Of a stretch of 64,000 nucleotides of DNA, positions 34,483 to 46,600 are shown in pieces. The first letter of the stretch is position 1, and every line of letters begins with the position of its first letter. The stretch comes from Carnegiea gigantea (lineage: Eukaryota > Streptophyta > Magnoliopsida > Caryophyllales > Cactaceae): contig JAKOGI010000182.1 of NCBI GenBank assembly GCA_029747015.1, positions 211,001-275,000 on the forward strand, written 5' to 3'. Under the pieces are notes generated by a model. That model was not told the origin of the DNA. It saw only the letters and a program-made list of their open reading frames with translations, and ran no database searches. A program made the position numbers and the translations under genes.

Positions 34483-37250
34483 CTACGCGTCCGGTCCCCT
34501 ACAATCAGAGACCCTAATTCTATCCCGCCACAACCTCCTATCCTGAGTCATGTCCTCCGTCAGGCCGGTAACTCTTAAGCCCTCTCTAACCACTTCCTCT
34601 AGGCTTTTCTTCGGTCTACCCCTCCCTCTCTTTCCACCGGGGGGGACGATCAATTCGCACCTCCGCACCGGGGCGGCCAAACTTCTCCTCTTTACGTGGC
34701 GAAACCATCTGAGCTTCGATTCCCTCATCTTCTCCTCTATGGGGGCCACTTCAGCTAAGCTCCTGATTACTCCATTCCTAATTCTGTCCAATCTCGTAAA
34801 ACCACACATCCACCCGATCATTCTCATCTCGGCTACCATCAACCTTTAGGCCTGCATCTTCTTTAGAGGCCAACACTCCGATTCATAGAGAACAGCCGGT
34901 CTAACTACCATCCGATAGACTTTGCCTTTCAATCCTAGGGGCACTCGCTTGTCACACAGTATCCCTGATGTTGACTTCCACTTTTACCAACCCACTCTTA
35001 TCCGCTGGCTAATATCTTCGTCAATATCCCCATTTTGCTGGATGATCGAGCTCAGATACTTAAATTTAGCGACCTTTGGTATCACCCTCCCATCCAGTGT
35101 GATTTCTCCCCCTTCTGCTATCCTACCACTGAAACAGCAATGGAGGTATTCCGTTTTTGATCTACTTAACCGAAAACCCCTAACTTCCAGCGTATGCCTC
35201 TAACTCTCCAACCTGTCATTCACCCCCTGTCTGGTCACATCGATAGGAACGATGTCATATGCAAATAACATGCACCAAGGCACTTCGTCCTGGATTCCTC
35301 TAGTGAGTTCATCCAAAACTAAAGTGAAAAGAAATGGGCTTAGGGTGGAGCCCTGATGTAGGCCCATACTAACAGCGAAGTCCTTAGAGACCCCTCCTGG
35401 TGTCCTAACACGCATCCGCCCTCCCTCGTACATATCCTTAATTACTCGAATGTATGCGGGTGACACCCTTTTCTCTTCCAAACACCTTCACAATACCTCC
35501 CTTAGGACTCGATCATACGCTTTCTCTAGGTTAATGAACACCATATGGAGATCCACCTTTTTATCCCTGAACAAGCCCATGAGCCCTCTGAGAAGGTGGA
35601 TTGCCTCAGTGGTCGATCTGCCTGACATGAAACCAAATTAGTTCTCTGAAATCTCTACAACCTCGCGTAATTTTCTCTCAATCACCCTCTCCCAAAACTT
35701 CATAGTGTGGTTGAGCAGTTTAATACCCCTAAAGTTATTACAAACTTGAATATCCCTTTTGTTTTTGTACAGTGGGATGACTGTGCTGGCCCTCCACTCT
35801 CTGGGCATCTTGGCGGTCCTGTAAATAACATTAAACAGCTCCGTGAGCCAATCTAGCCCTACCTCCCCCATAAACTTCCAAACTTCCACTGGAATCTGGT
35901 CTGGGCCCACTGCCTTCCCATTCGCCATCTTCTTCAAGACCTCCCTAATCTCCTCCTTTGCTATAAGGTCGCCTGCTCGCTGATCGCTACACTTTCCGCC
36001 CCTACTACAGTCGTCTCGCTCTCCTTCCCCATTGAGAAGTTTAGCAAAGAACCTTTGCCATCTCTCTCTAATTTCATCATTCTCAGTCAGCACCTTACCT
36101 TCTTCGTCCTTGATGCACCTTACTACTCCCAAATCCCTAGTCTTCCTTTCCCTCGCCCTAGCCAGTTTGAAAACCTCCTTCTCCCCTTCCTTCGTCCCCA
36201 ATCTATGGTACAGTCTATCAAAAGCTTGGCTCTTTGCTATTGCCACTGCCTTTCTGGCTACCTTCTTAGCCGCCTTGTATCCAATCTTCTTTTGCTCCCT
36301 CTCTTCCTCCGAACTACTGCTTATAAACTCCGCAAAAGCCTCTTTTTTGGCCTTTACTTTCTCCTTCACCTCTTTGTTCCATCACCAGGCGCCCTCCATC
36401 CTGTTCCCGCCTCCCCAGGAAAGACATAGGGTTTCCTTAGCCGACCTTCAGATGCAATCCGCCACAGCCTTCCACATCGAATCGGCGTCTTCTGCCCTCC
36501 TCCAAGCTCCCTCCTCGGCTATTCTTTCTGCTATTAACCCCACCTTCTCCTTCGTGAGGGTCCACCACTTAATTCTGGGTTCTCCGACTCTTCTTTTCGT
36601 CCTCCTAGGATATTTGAACTCTGCATCTAGAACTAGCAACCTATGTCGAGTTCCCAGAAACTCGCTAGGAATCACTTTGCAGTCCTTACACGATCTCCGA
36701 CTTTCCTTCCTCGTGAGGAAGTAGTCAATCTGTGTCTTGCAGGAGCTACTCTTGAAGGTCATTATGTGATCCTCCTTCTTCTTGAAAAAGGAGTTGGTCA
36801 CTAACAGATCAAAGGCCACCGCAAAGTCTAACACAGAGACTCCTCTCGCGTTTCTCTCTCCGAAACCTAAACCCCCGTGGACCCCATCATAACCTGCTGC
36901 CTCCGCGCTAATATGGCCGTTAAAGTCTCCTCCTATGAATAACTTCTCGTTCCGAGGGACCTCTTGGGTGACCTCATCTAGATCCTCCCAAAAGAGCTTC
37001 TTAGTTTCCTCCGACAGGCCTACTTGGGGCGCATACACACTCACCACGTTCACGAAAACTGAACCCACCAAAACTTTAATGCCATAATCTGATCGCTCTT
37101 ACGCCTCACTTCGACCACCTGGTCCGCCAAATCCTTCACAACCAGGATGCCAACTCCATTCTTCGCCTTGGTTGACCCCGAATACCAAAGCTCCCTTCCA
37201 ACCCCAAAATTCCCTGGAGGATAGGCTGAAACAGCTACATGGCCCGCCAC
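34483..37250 (-). pseudogene. RTE LINE endonuclease-reverse transcriptase, multiply broken
   Basis: Pieces in order on the minus strand: endonuclease (37250-37050 and 37071-36448, joined by a frameshift near 37070), with NGVGILV, SVYAPQVG, GGDFNGH, DYFLTRK and GTRHRLLV; then reverse transcriptase (36369-35638 and on to 35200), with GPDQIPVEVWK, FRGIKLL, MSGRSTTEAIHLL, NLEKAYDRV, MGLHQGSTLSPFLF and LFAYDIV; then an RTE C-terminal region (34842-34483), with AEMRMIGWM, LRWFRHVKRR and GRGRPKK. There are in-frame stops at 35640-35638 and near 35482, and others. Catalytic residues are changed: motif A has Asn where Asp is expected, and motif C reads FAYD instead of FADD. The element cannot move by its own enzyme. 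Confidence 0.92.
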
Positions 37251-37289
37251 AGGCGTAGACGCCTACTAAGCCCGCGAACACCCTAGAGG

Positions 37290-37420
37290 TCTACCAACTA
37301 ATAACAAATAAATAATAATAATAACAAATAAATAATAATAATAACAAATAAATAATAATAATAAATAATAATAATAAATAATAATAATAATAACAACAAC
37401 AACAACAACAACAAAGAATA
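37290..37420. repeat. (AAT)n/(AAC)n compound microsatellite
   Basis: Runs of AATAATAATAAC units followed by AAC repeats at about 37393-37413. On the minus strand this is a TTG tract leading into TTA units, similar in type to an RTE 3' tail, and it lies just 5' of the LINE endonuclease remnant. Confidence 0.9.
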
Positions 37421-37864
37421 GTAATAAAATGGTCCAAAGTAACAAAATACAAGCAATAAACAAAATTAATATCACACGAGAAGTTAAAATATACAAATAC
37501 AAAAGCTAGCAAAACTAAAGGATGTAAATCGACAAATATATTATGCGCTCCAATAATTATTGGCGGTGACAGAACCAAAGTTATAGTGCGCCCAACCGGC
37601 CAACAAACTAGATGTCAATAAAATAATAGTGAGGAGAGTGGTGATAAATAAGAAGTCAAATCTCTAAATATAAAAGGGCAAAGTGAATGAAGGTAAATTC
37701 AAATACGTGAAATACTAACAAAACACAGATAATAACCAAAGTATGCAAATCAAAAAGGGGTGGGAGTTTGGACCAGAGCCTAAAATAGGAATAACACTAA
37801 AAATTAGAAATAGTGGACAAAAATAAAAAATGACAAAAATGCAAATGATATAATTAAAGTCCTT

Positions 37865-38345
37865 ACCATGCCTCTCTGCTTCTGCACCAAAAAACACAGA
37901 GGCCCCGACTTTTCAAGCTTCCACCGCGTTTCAGTTTAACCGTGGTCTGCCGGTGAACGAGCCTAGCTTGACACCGATGCCGACGCCGATTTCGGCAGCA
38001 GGCGGTACCCACCCAAAACCCAACCGGTACCAAAGCCAACGAACGGGAGGGGGAAAAACTCACTGGCGAAACTGCGAGGGCAAGGATGAGGAGACGACGT
38101 CGTCGGAAAGACTGGCAGACGAACACGGGGAAGCGCTGGGCACGTGTTGCCGAGCAAGGCGTCTCCAACGAGCTACCAACTGTATTTTAGTTGCCTGAAC
38201 ACGCAGTTCTTTGGGTTCTACCTCAACAGCTACTAGCGGCCCAGTCGCCTTAATCTGGGGTCGACGACGATGGGCAAATCGGTGTCGACGAGCTGCTGAC
38301 CTGAGCTGTTAGCAGTGCTAACGGCTACGTGGGGTAGAGCAGGGC
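37865..38345 (-). other. GC-rich exon-like island inside the LINE insertion
   Basis: The minus strand has an open stretch at 38168-37863 (about 100 codons, basic, no recognised family). It runs up to a good splice donor, GGCATG|GTAAGG, at about 37867, followed by T-rich, intron-like DNA. Base composition is far higher in G+C than on either side. It could be a captured first exon plus intron of a host gene, or the LINE's own promoter/5' UTR. I do not recognise the encoded peptide. Confidence 0.4.
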
Positions 38346-38382
38346 CAGTGACCGTTCTGAGTTCTAACTTGCAGTATGATGG

Positions 38383-38387
<5 letters not shown>

Positions 38388-38419
<32 letters not shown>
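38388..38419. repeat. (GA)n microsatellite
   Basis: About 16 GA units, flanked on both sides by near-identical words: AGAGCAGGGCCAGTGACC (38336) and AGAGCAGGGCTAGTGACC (38416). Confidence 0.92.
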
Positions 38420-38420
<1 letters not shown>

Positions 38421-38641
38421 AGGGCTAGTGACCTACGATTAAATTGCATTTAGTGAAAGTACGGTAAAATATTTGTGTTATAATATTCTCTTTTATTTGG
38501 AAAAACAATTTCTTTATTAATATGTAGGTATTAATCTTTGCAATATTTAGTCTTTTTCTTCATTTATTTAATTCAAAGGAAGGAGACTGAGAGTCACATT
38601 AAATCAAAGTTTATCATTTAAATCAACTATAGTATTAACTC

Positions 38642-38983
38642 AGAGCATATACAATAGTGATTCATAATTTTAAATCACAAGTGGAGGTCAACACCCTCTA
38701 TATCATCTCATAAGTCAACTTTTTCTATCTTCTCTACATCTTATGGATCACTAATTTGGATCACCAAATAAAATAATATTTTATGGACCCCATCAGTAAC
38801 ATATTATTGAGTTTTAGACTTTTAAGAGCTTAGTTGGCAAAAAAAGAAAAGAGAAAATGTGTAGGGGGCAGATTACGGTCGTGAGCTAGATCGTGGGGCA
38901 AGTAAAGCGGATTACTAATGCATGGTGTTTTTTGGACTGTGAGCCAAATTTTTGGCTCACGAGCCTCGCACTGCAGATGCTCT
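38642..38983. mobile_element. Candidate MITE with AGAGCAT-type termini
   Basis: The left end is AGAGCATATACAATAGTG and the right end, inverted, is AGAGCATCTGCAGTGCG. AGAGCATCTCCAATGG-type termini are common in plant MITEs. It is about 340 bp with no ORF. The flanking duplication is not clean (TTAACTC against TAACCTG). Confidence 0.5.
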
Positions 38984-41900
38984 TAACCTGTCATATGTCA
39001 AGGGCATGGAATTTGCACTCTTCATGAATGCAACATTAAATATGTTTTTTTTTTTGGGGTATCATAACTGTATATTATAAATTAACATTTTTTTGGGAAA
39101 AAAATAAATAGTAAACTATTAATGGTCAATGAAACACTTATTGTTGGTGCTACGACGTATATTTTTGTGTCGGTCTCAAAACCAGTTTAGAGTTACTCAA
39201 AATTGAAAAATAACATGTTTTTAAACTAGATGTTCAAATTGTGTCGATTTTAAGTCGAAATCGGTTTTGTTCGTGTTTCTCTCAGTAATTTCAGGTTGGG
39301 TTCGAGTTCTATTATTGTGTCGAGTCTGACTTTTTCAGCTCTAGATTTAGCCTGACAAGAACTAGATTGATTTGACATTAAGGCATTGTAATTTAGTAAA
39401 GTGGAAAATTTAACATTTCAACTGCTAACATAGTGCGAAGCATTAGGATCCATTTGGGGGGGGGGGCAGTAGGTTAGAAGGATAAGAGTAAATAAGAATA
39501 CGAAGGAGTAGAATGAGGAGAACAAAAACTTGTGTATGTGGCACAGGACATGTGAAACTCTTCCAGTAAGAGAAAGTTCCAGAGAAGAGAAAGTGGGATA
39601 GTAAAGGTTGTACTTTGTGATGGGTTACATCAGGTTGACGGGATACTTGTGTTAGATCTGGGCAACACTGAATCTTGTGATCCCAAAACACTACGGTGTA
39701 TGGCAAAATCACGCAATGTTTTTCGGGACGGTTAAGTGGCGTAACAGAGGTAGACTCGATAACAAGATATTTTGGCTTTGAGTAGTCGCAAAATCGGTGA
39801 GAATGGATTGACAGAATGCCGGCATTAATGCATTGTTGGTTTAATCATTTTGAGTTTTGTCATGTATGGGTCTTCCACTGGTTTACTCAACAAGCGTGTC
39901 TAGAGAACAGTACCAGCATAGCTTGAGTTGTTTCGTGTTACTTCACTACAGGTTGGGCTTGGTTAGGTTCCGTAGGGTAAATGTCATCTTGATGATGAAG
40001 TGTTCATACAGTGGCATTGAAAAACTTGCATTTTGGGCATGTTCTCTTCATTGGTAAATTAGGATTGATAAAAGAATAAAGTTGGTTAAGGTAGATTGAC
40101 GTAAATTGAAGTGGGTTAAAATTGATATTTTTTTATTGAAGTGGGTTGAAGTTAGTGTATTTGTTGAAGTTGGTTAAAATAGTGAGAATAAGATTTTGAA
40201 GGAGATGGATTGAAGTAGGTTGAAATTGGGCGAAGTGGATTGAAGTTGGTATTTTTTTATTAAAGTGTGTTAAAGTTGGTTGAAGTTGGTAGATTGAAAA
40301 GACCAACAAAAAGAGCAGGCCCCTTCATAGGTTTTTTGTCACTTCTGTGACCATTTCCTAAGCATCTTAGTCGGTTGTTAACTTTGAATTTTTTACATGC
40401 GAGTTACTCTGATTGGTTATGTTTGACGCAATCCTACTTCCACTTGATGTGGATATATATCTGGTTATCTTAAAAATGATACCGGATTTGGTAGCGAATC
40501 AAACTCTACCATACTTCTGGTGTCTCTGGAGTCAATAAAAAAAGTTTCATTTAACTTTTATTCTTCTAGGGATATATTTTGCAGCTCGATGGCATTGACC
40601 AAAGCATGAGTTAGCAAAACACATGATTTGCTTTTGCATGATCTAATTCAATTGGATGTTAGCTAATTGGGGAGCAAGGGTTTAAAAGATCTTAAGCCAG
40701 CCTAGAAAAGTCTCATAAGCTAGTGTGGTCAGATGAGAAGTCCACCAAATGGAGCTATACTTTTACTTGAGAATGACCAAAAAATTTTGAGGAGCTTGTT
40801 GTCAAGATATGACAACTAATCAACTATTGCTCCATGCTTTGAGGTAATTGTAGCATACTAGCTAGAATGCATAACATCCTGCATAGGGAGTACTTTGCTA
40901 TGGCAAAACGACACAAAAATGTATCCCCCACATGCTATGAAGTAATGATGGAATGCATTGAAATGAAATGTTGGCAAACTTACAATAAAGTTTCACTTGT
41001 CCTCCCTTCCCTTTGGATTGATGCAAGACTAAAGTGTGGTGTCCATTCTTCTTCTTTTTCTTGTCTCTTTTTTTTAAAATTTTTTTTAGATGGTAGGTCG
41101 GCCTAGGAAAGTTTGGTGAAATTGAAACAAACTTATCTTTATCCACAAATTTACAAGTTGAGCTAGCCTTTATTCACAAGCTAGTAGGTCTACTATTAGG
41201 CTCAATCCATGATCTTAGTTAACTCTAACTTACTGAATTGGTTTATTTTGACCAGTACTTTGTCATTATTCAAACTAGTTTAGTTTGGTTTGGTGCAATT
41301 TTCTCTTTGTTTATTATTTTAACAGATTTTTTTGGGAGGGGAGAAGGAAAGCGATGGATTACTTCATTCAACTGATAATCGCTTGCGAACAATTTTAGAC
41401 ATGAGGCATGACTTTGATACGTTAATGCATTATGAATAACTTTTATTTAACCAAAATAGCGGAATAATCTAGACTAGAGTTTGATCCAATTGTATGTATG
41501 AACAGCATGGACTGCGAATGCGTAAATTTTGTCTTTTGGTTTAGAATATTTGCAATTCTTAATTTCCTTAGAACTATCCAATGAATCCAATTTGAATTAT
41601 TCACAAATTGATTCCATGAGATTGATGGTAATTATTTTGGAAATTTTAACTTTTTGACTTAAATATTTGGGTCATTTAAACATGCAAATTAATTTTAATT
41701 TTGAATTTCCCAACAAGAAAGTTTACTAAATGTTATGGACCACTTTGTAAGTGATTCATCCAACTTTTCTCATTTCACTATTGCTTACGTGACCTATTAA
41801 AACACTATTAGTTTCTTAACTTTGCCTCCTCTAGGATGGACCATGTGCGAAAATTAGTTGATGATATGCTACCTATTGGGGTTTACAATAATGACTTACG

Positions 41901-42105
41901 AGCAACTATCAAAGGGGGTGAGGTTGAGCAAGTAAGGGTAATTTTCCTTCCACACACGAAAATATGATCCCAATCTTACTAGATATGAGGAGTTTTTCCT
42001 TCTATTTACCAAGCTCCTCCTCTCCTATATTGTCTTGAAACTCTCGCTTAAGTGGGACCCATGAGACATGGATCTTTAATTCGTTATCTTACCTAACCTA
42101 ACCAA

Positions 42106-42149
<44 letters not shown>

Positions 42150-42880
42150 CATTTAAAGAGTTGTATCCCTTTTATCAATATTTTTTTACACATGTAAATA
42201 TGCTCGGGGCCCAGTCACTCATGGGCCATAATAGACATGACAAGGGGAACTACCAAAGCCCAATTACCTAGGCCTACTATCTACACAATACACACAAACC
42301 TCATAAATAGGCAACGTAGGTTTCCCCCATGATCAAACGTGAGCGGTAAGTGTGGAAAGTAGAGTCATTGTCTATTAGACTAGGGCATTTTCGGCATCCC
42401 TTTCATCAATATAATAATAAAATCAAAGTTAGATTTATATATCCTTATTTTTTGGGTCCATCGACTATGTGGCTGTAAGTTTTTGACATTGAATAATTGA
42501 CATGGTTTGATACTTTGATTGAAGCAAGATGTGGATCTCAAAGTTGAACCTTTTTCCACTTTGGGAGGGTGAATAAGACATATGGGCTAAGGAAAATTAT
42601 TGCATAGAGACTGGTGGACCATACCTAAGGATGGAACAATTGGATATGCAGCTGTCTCTTTAATTAGGGAAGGCCCAACAAGGACTCTCAGCTCAAACAT
42701 AATTGAGGTATCCTCAAATGAAGCAGAATTGACATTTCACCAAATTACCTATTCATTTGTGTTAAACCCTTTATAAAAATGAAGAATTTGGAGTGTTTAA
42801 GATCAGCTCATAATCAGTTGAATTGAAGAAATCTGTGGGGGGGAAGCTGTTCTTTTTCTTTGTGTAAAATTCAATGTTGA
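38984..42880. other. Long intergenic region upstream of SPL6-like
   Basis: No coding exon is supported. It holds a G-tract near 39457, the MITE at 40035-40322, an (AAT)n tract at about 42105-42147, and near the right end the probable SPL6-like promoter. Short open frames near 39860, 40870 and 42540 have no recognisable domains. Confidence 0.4.
40035..40322. mobile_element. Diverged Tourist-like MITE copy
   Basis: The left end GGGCATGTTCTCTTCATTGG and the right end ACAAAAAGAGCAGGCCCC are degenerate forms of the termini at 14100 and 51431. The interior repeats GGTTGAAGTGGATTGAAGT-like words. No clear TSD. Confidence 0.65.
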
Positions 42881-43096
42881 TGCAGGATACCAGAAAGCAA
42901 AAGGGCAAAAGCAAGGAGCTTGCTTGTTTGTTTGAGTGATAGCAATTTGGCATCAAAAGCTACAAAAAAGAATGCAGACACACTCAGACATCGAGATATT
43001 GTGAGAGATATGCATGTTGACCCTTACTGTATCTGCCTCGACCTCATCAAACAATTAACTTTGCTTTCTCAACTTCTCCGCAGAACTTTCTCTGTG
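42881..43096 (+). other. Probable 5' UTR exon of SPL6-like, with upstream ORF
   Basis: A splice donor (GTG|GTATGC) ends this exon at 43096, and the acceptor TTTGTGCAG at 43604 opens the first coding exon. An ATG at 43010 starts a frame open to the donor. Across the junction it continues out of frame over the main ATG at 43616 and stops shortly after, so it would be an overlapping uORF if this leader is used. The 5' limit of the exon is a guess. Confidence 0.4.
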
Positions 43097-43615
43097 GTAT
43101 GCAAAAGCCCATCTCCCTCTTATCTTTATTTATCTTGGGTGCCTCTTTTCTTTTTCCTTTTTTTTTAATGCTCTCTCACCAAATTCAGAAAAGGGCTTTG
43201 TTTGTTTATTTAGTTAAGCTGTTTTTATGATTTGGGCAGTTGATATGTGTGTTTGTTGACCTCTATTTTTTCTGATTCTTACCAATTGAGGAGCCAGAAT
43301 TGTCGGTGTTGAATTGCATATGAAATGATAATGGCTGCTCAGTTTATATTATGTGGTGGGTGTGAGCTGAATATGAACCTATGATGATTTATCTGACATT
43401 TGTCTTTGAATTAAGAAAAATTTGCTGAAATACAATTTTTGTTTGCAATTTCTGGTACGTGTTATCTTCATTCCTTTTGTCCCAAGGAACAGTGATGCTC
43501 AATTGAGCTCCTCAATTTTTGGCTATCAATGGGTGCAAATTCTCATGACTTGTCCTGTTTGTTTAATTTTGTGGTTGTTTTATTATGATATATGATTTGT
43601 GCAGGTTCCTTGTGA

Positions 43616-46600
43616 ATGGATTCTTGGAAGCCCTTGTCGGATGGAAGGGGTGCGTGGTTATCTGATGAATTAGGTATTCCAGCTGATGGTCATGGAAGAT
43701 GTAAGAACCAAGAAATGGGGTATGAAATCAAACCCTTTGCCAATATTGAAGGTTGCCCTCTTGTCTCAAATACTCAGGCACTTGAGAGATTGGATTTTAT
43801 GGATTTGGATTTCTCTGATGAGATCAGAAAGTCATATTCAGTTTCAAGGGAACCAAATGGGGAGGTTTTCAGGGGTGAGATTGCTACTGATGCTTATGGA
43901 AATGTAATATCTCCACTTTGTGAGGAGAAAGATTCGGGTTCGAGATTGTCAACTGATTTTATGCAATCAAACAGCCAGGATTACTCCCTGATTGATCTGA
44001 AGTTGGGTAGGCTGGCAGATGGTGGAGTTGCCGTAACTAGTGAACCTGAATCATCTGCTGTATCATCTTTTCTGGGAAAGAGAGCTCGATCCACCAAATT
44101 GTATCCACGGTCGACATGTTGTCAAGTGTTTGGTTGCAACAAGGATCTTAGCTCTTTCAAAGGGTACTACAAACGGCACAAGGTTTGTGATGTGCATACG
44201 AAGACCACCAAAGTTATTGTTGACGGGATTGAGCAAAGATTTTGCCAGCAGTGTAGCAGGTTTGTTCAGTGCATCTTTGCTTTCATTTCTTCTTGTTGTA
44301 AAATCTTCATGAATCAGTTTGTTATCATAATGATGTTAGAACGATTAAGTACTTGTGTTTTAGCATTTGATTTCTTGTCCGCTGATGAACCTCACCCATT
44401 CAACTGTGTAAATTATCGAGTTGGACATAGATTTTTGGCTGATTTAAGGACTGAGGCTTTCCTTAGTTGATCAAAGGTTTCCTGTGAAAAGAATCCCTTT
44501 GCCAGCATGCTACTATGTTCTAGTCGCGATAATACTGGGAGTTGGAAAAAGAGTTTAAGGAGGTTACATGTTCTTAGGACCCTTGTTCCCCTGTGAAATA
44601 TGCGTGCTTTTGGTCTAAAATGTAGTGACAATAGTTCATGCTGTAGTTGAAGTGTCAAGCTTCCATTATAAGCACTTAAGTTCTAGTGAAAAGTATGAGT
44701 AAATAGATTAGAAGATCTAGGAAGACAAGATCTTTGTATAATTGTCGATTATGCATTACTTGATGGAAATTTATAAGCACTTTAGTTCAAGTGAAAAGTG
44801 CGAGTAAATAGAGTAGAAGACTTAGGCAGACAAGATAGATGTAGAATTGTCGATTACACATTACTCATTGGTATTTCCATCTTGAAGCAGTTCATCTTTA
44901 AGTTTTATGCCCAAGGTGATGTGTAAAGTAGGAAAATATGTCTCCCTTGCAATTCTTTTCTGTTTTGCTCTCTTGTAATAGTACCTTCTTGGAGAAACTT
45001 AATTTGAGGACAATGAAATGGACTTCAGCTACTCTTTTCCATTTCTGAAGAACCAAATAGTGTTGATGCAATTTAAGCTTACCTGATCGAATCCAGTAGA
45101 AAGCTCTCTATGTCATGGAACAATAACATACTGCTAGGAGCTCTGACTTTTAATTTGAAGGTTGCAGTACGTATGTCTGCCATTACTAATGGTGAGTTTT
45201 CCTTGTCTATACAATAGGGATGAATTTTGATACTGCCCATTTATACTACTGAAAAGACATTGGTTCGGGAATGTGACAGTTTATTTTTTTACCTGAAAAT
45301 ATTGTGAGTGAATTTATGAGTTTTGAGAAGGTAAGATAAGGCTGATAAGCCCTTTAAGCTTGCTATTTAGCAAAGACTATTGGGGCCATTAAATTGTGTG
45401 TTAGATGTGATACTTCATTTGGTGGGGTTTCAGGATGACTTGTATTGTTCATAGCTTAGTAGTCATTCCCTTGTTCTCAACTTTAAACACCTTTATCTCC
45501 TCTTTCCCATTCTTCCTTTCTTTTTTTTTTGGGGGGGGGGGGGGGGGGTGAGTGTGGGGGTGAGAGGGATCTTCAGCATGAGAAGCTTTTATTTTCCTTG
45601 CTTACTGGTGCATTTGATTGTTCAGGTTCCACCTGTTGGCGGAATTTGATGATGGTAAGCGTAGTTGTCGTAGGCGTCTTGCTGCCCATAATAAGCGTCG
45701 AAGGAAGCCCCAATTGAATTCTCAGCCAGGTCAGTCAAAGTTTCTTAGAGGACTATCATGTAATCAGAATTGTAAATAGTTGACGTCTCCTTGGTGGCCT
45801 AATATAATTTTTAATAATCCATAAAAAAAGAAATCAAGTCATCAGAACATCTTTCTCTATGAGAGTCTGGCACTCTTCTGTTTCTTTTGCTTAGTGTGTT
45901 TTTGCTGTATTTCACTGTCTCCAATGCTCTATGACCTCATGTTTGCTATTTTAAATATGCTGGAATCAATGATCAACCCTATGAGAGGAGAAATGACAAA
46001 TCGACAATGAACAAATGAACTCTATTAGTGAACTCTAATCTGCACAAAATCTCATTAACCGTGGTCAATCCACATTCGTTAGAGTAGCTTGTAAGGAACC
46101 TCCCAGAATGTTTTATCAGAATCCTTTAATTTTAAGATTAATGCGTTCGGAAGTTGCTCATGTGTTTAGGCTCTGAAGTATTCAGCTCTGTCCATCACTG
46201 AGTATTCTTCAGCCTACGAATACATTGACGTCGTCGGGCTGATGGATGACCGGTGTTTCTTATTCATTGTTTTTTGATAACCCGCTTTCCTGCATCATCG
46301 TTGTGGGCTGCCTTAGTATAAGCTCTCCTAATTAATGGCATTTGATTGGTGACAGAATATTATGATACCTAAAAAATTTGTGCAAGTTCTCCCACTATTA
46401 GTTGGGGCCACTCAGTTTACATCCAATTAAAGGACTGGAAACCACCCAATGCTACATGTTTCTTTACTTTAGAAAGCTTCTTGTTTTCCCCTCAAAGGTG
46501 CTTATGAAATTACACTGGATTCATCTTTGAAAATTTTACATTATTTTCTAGAGGATGAGTTCCTAAAAGTGAAAATATCTACAGCGTCAACGTGTTGCCA

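Larger units (their letters stand above)
34137..38437 (-). mobile_element. RTE-clade LINE insertion bounded by a 19-bp target-site duplication
   Basis: The 3' end (plus-strand left) is a (TTG)n tail read on the minus strand. Next to it is a conserved 3' region with CCCCGCGAAAGCGGG and the AGCTGGATCTCC-type words known from plant RTE elements and derived SINEs. Directly outside the tail is ATTAAATTGCAGTTAGTGA (34118-34136). The same 19 bases with one mismatch occur at 38438-38456. If these are the TSD, the whole 4.3 kb entered as one unit. Endonuclease and reverse transcriptase remnants occupy 37250-34483. The 5' 1.1 kb (37.3-38.43 kb) is not recognisably LINE and includes a simple repeat and a GC-rich exon-like part. 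Confidence 0.8.

Noticed and set aside
36032..36724. Long plus-strand open frame (230 codons)
   Set aside because: Antisense shadow of the LINE reverse transcriptase and endonuclease; no domain.
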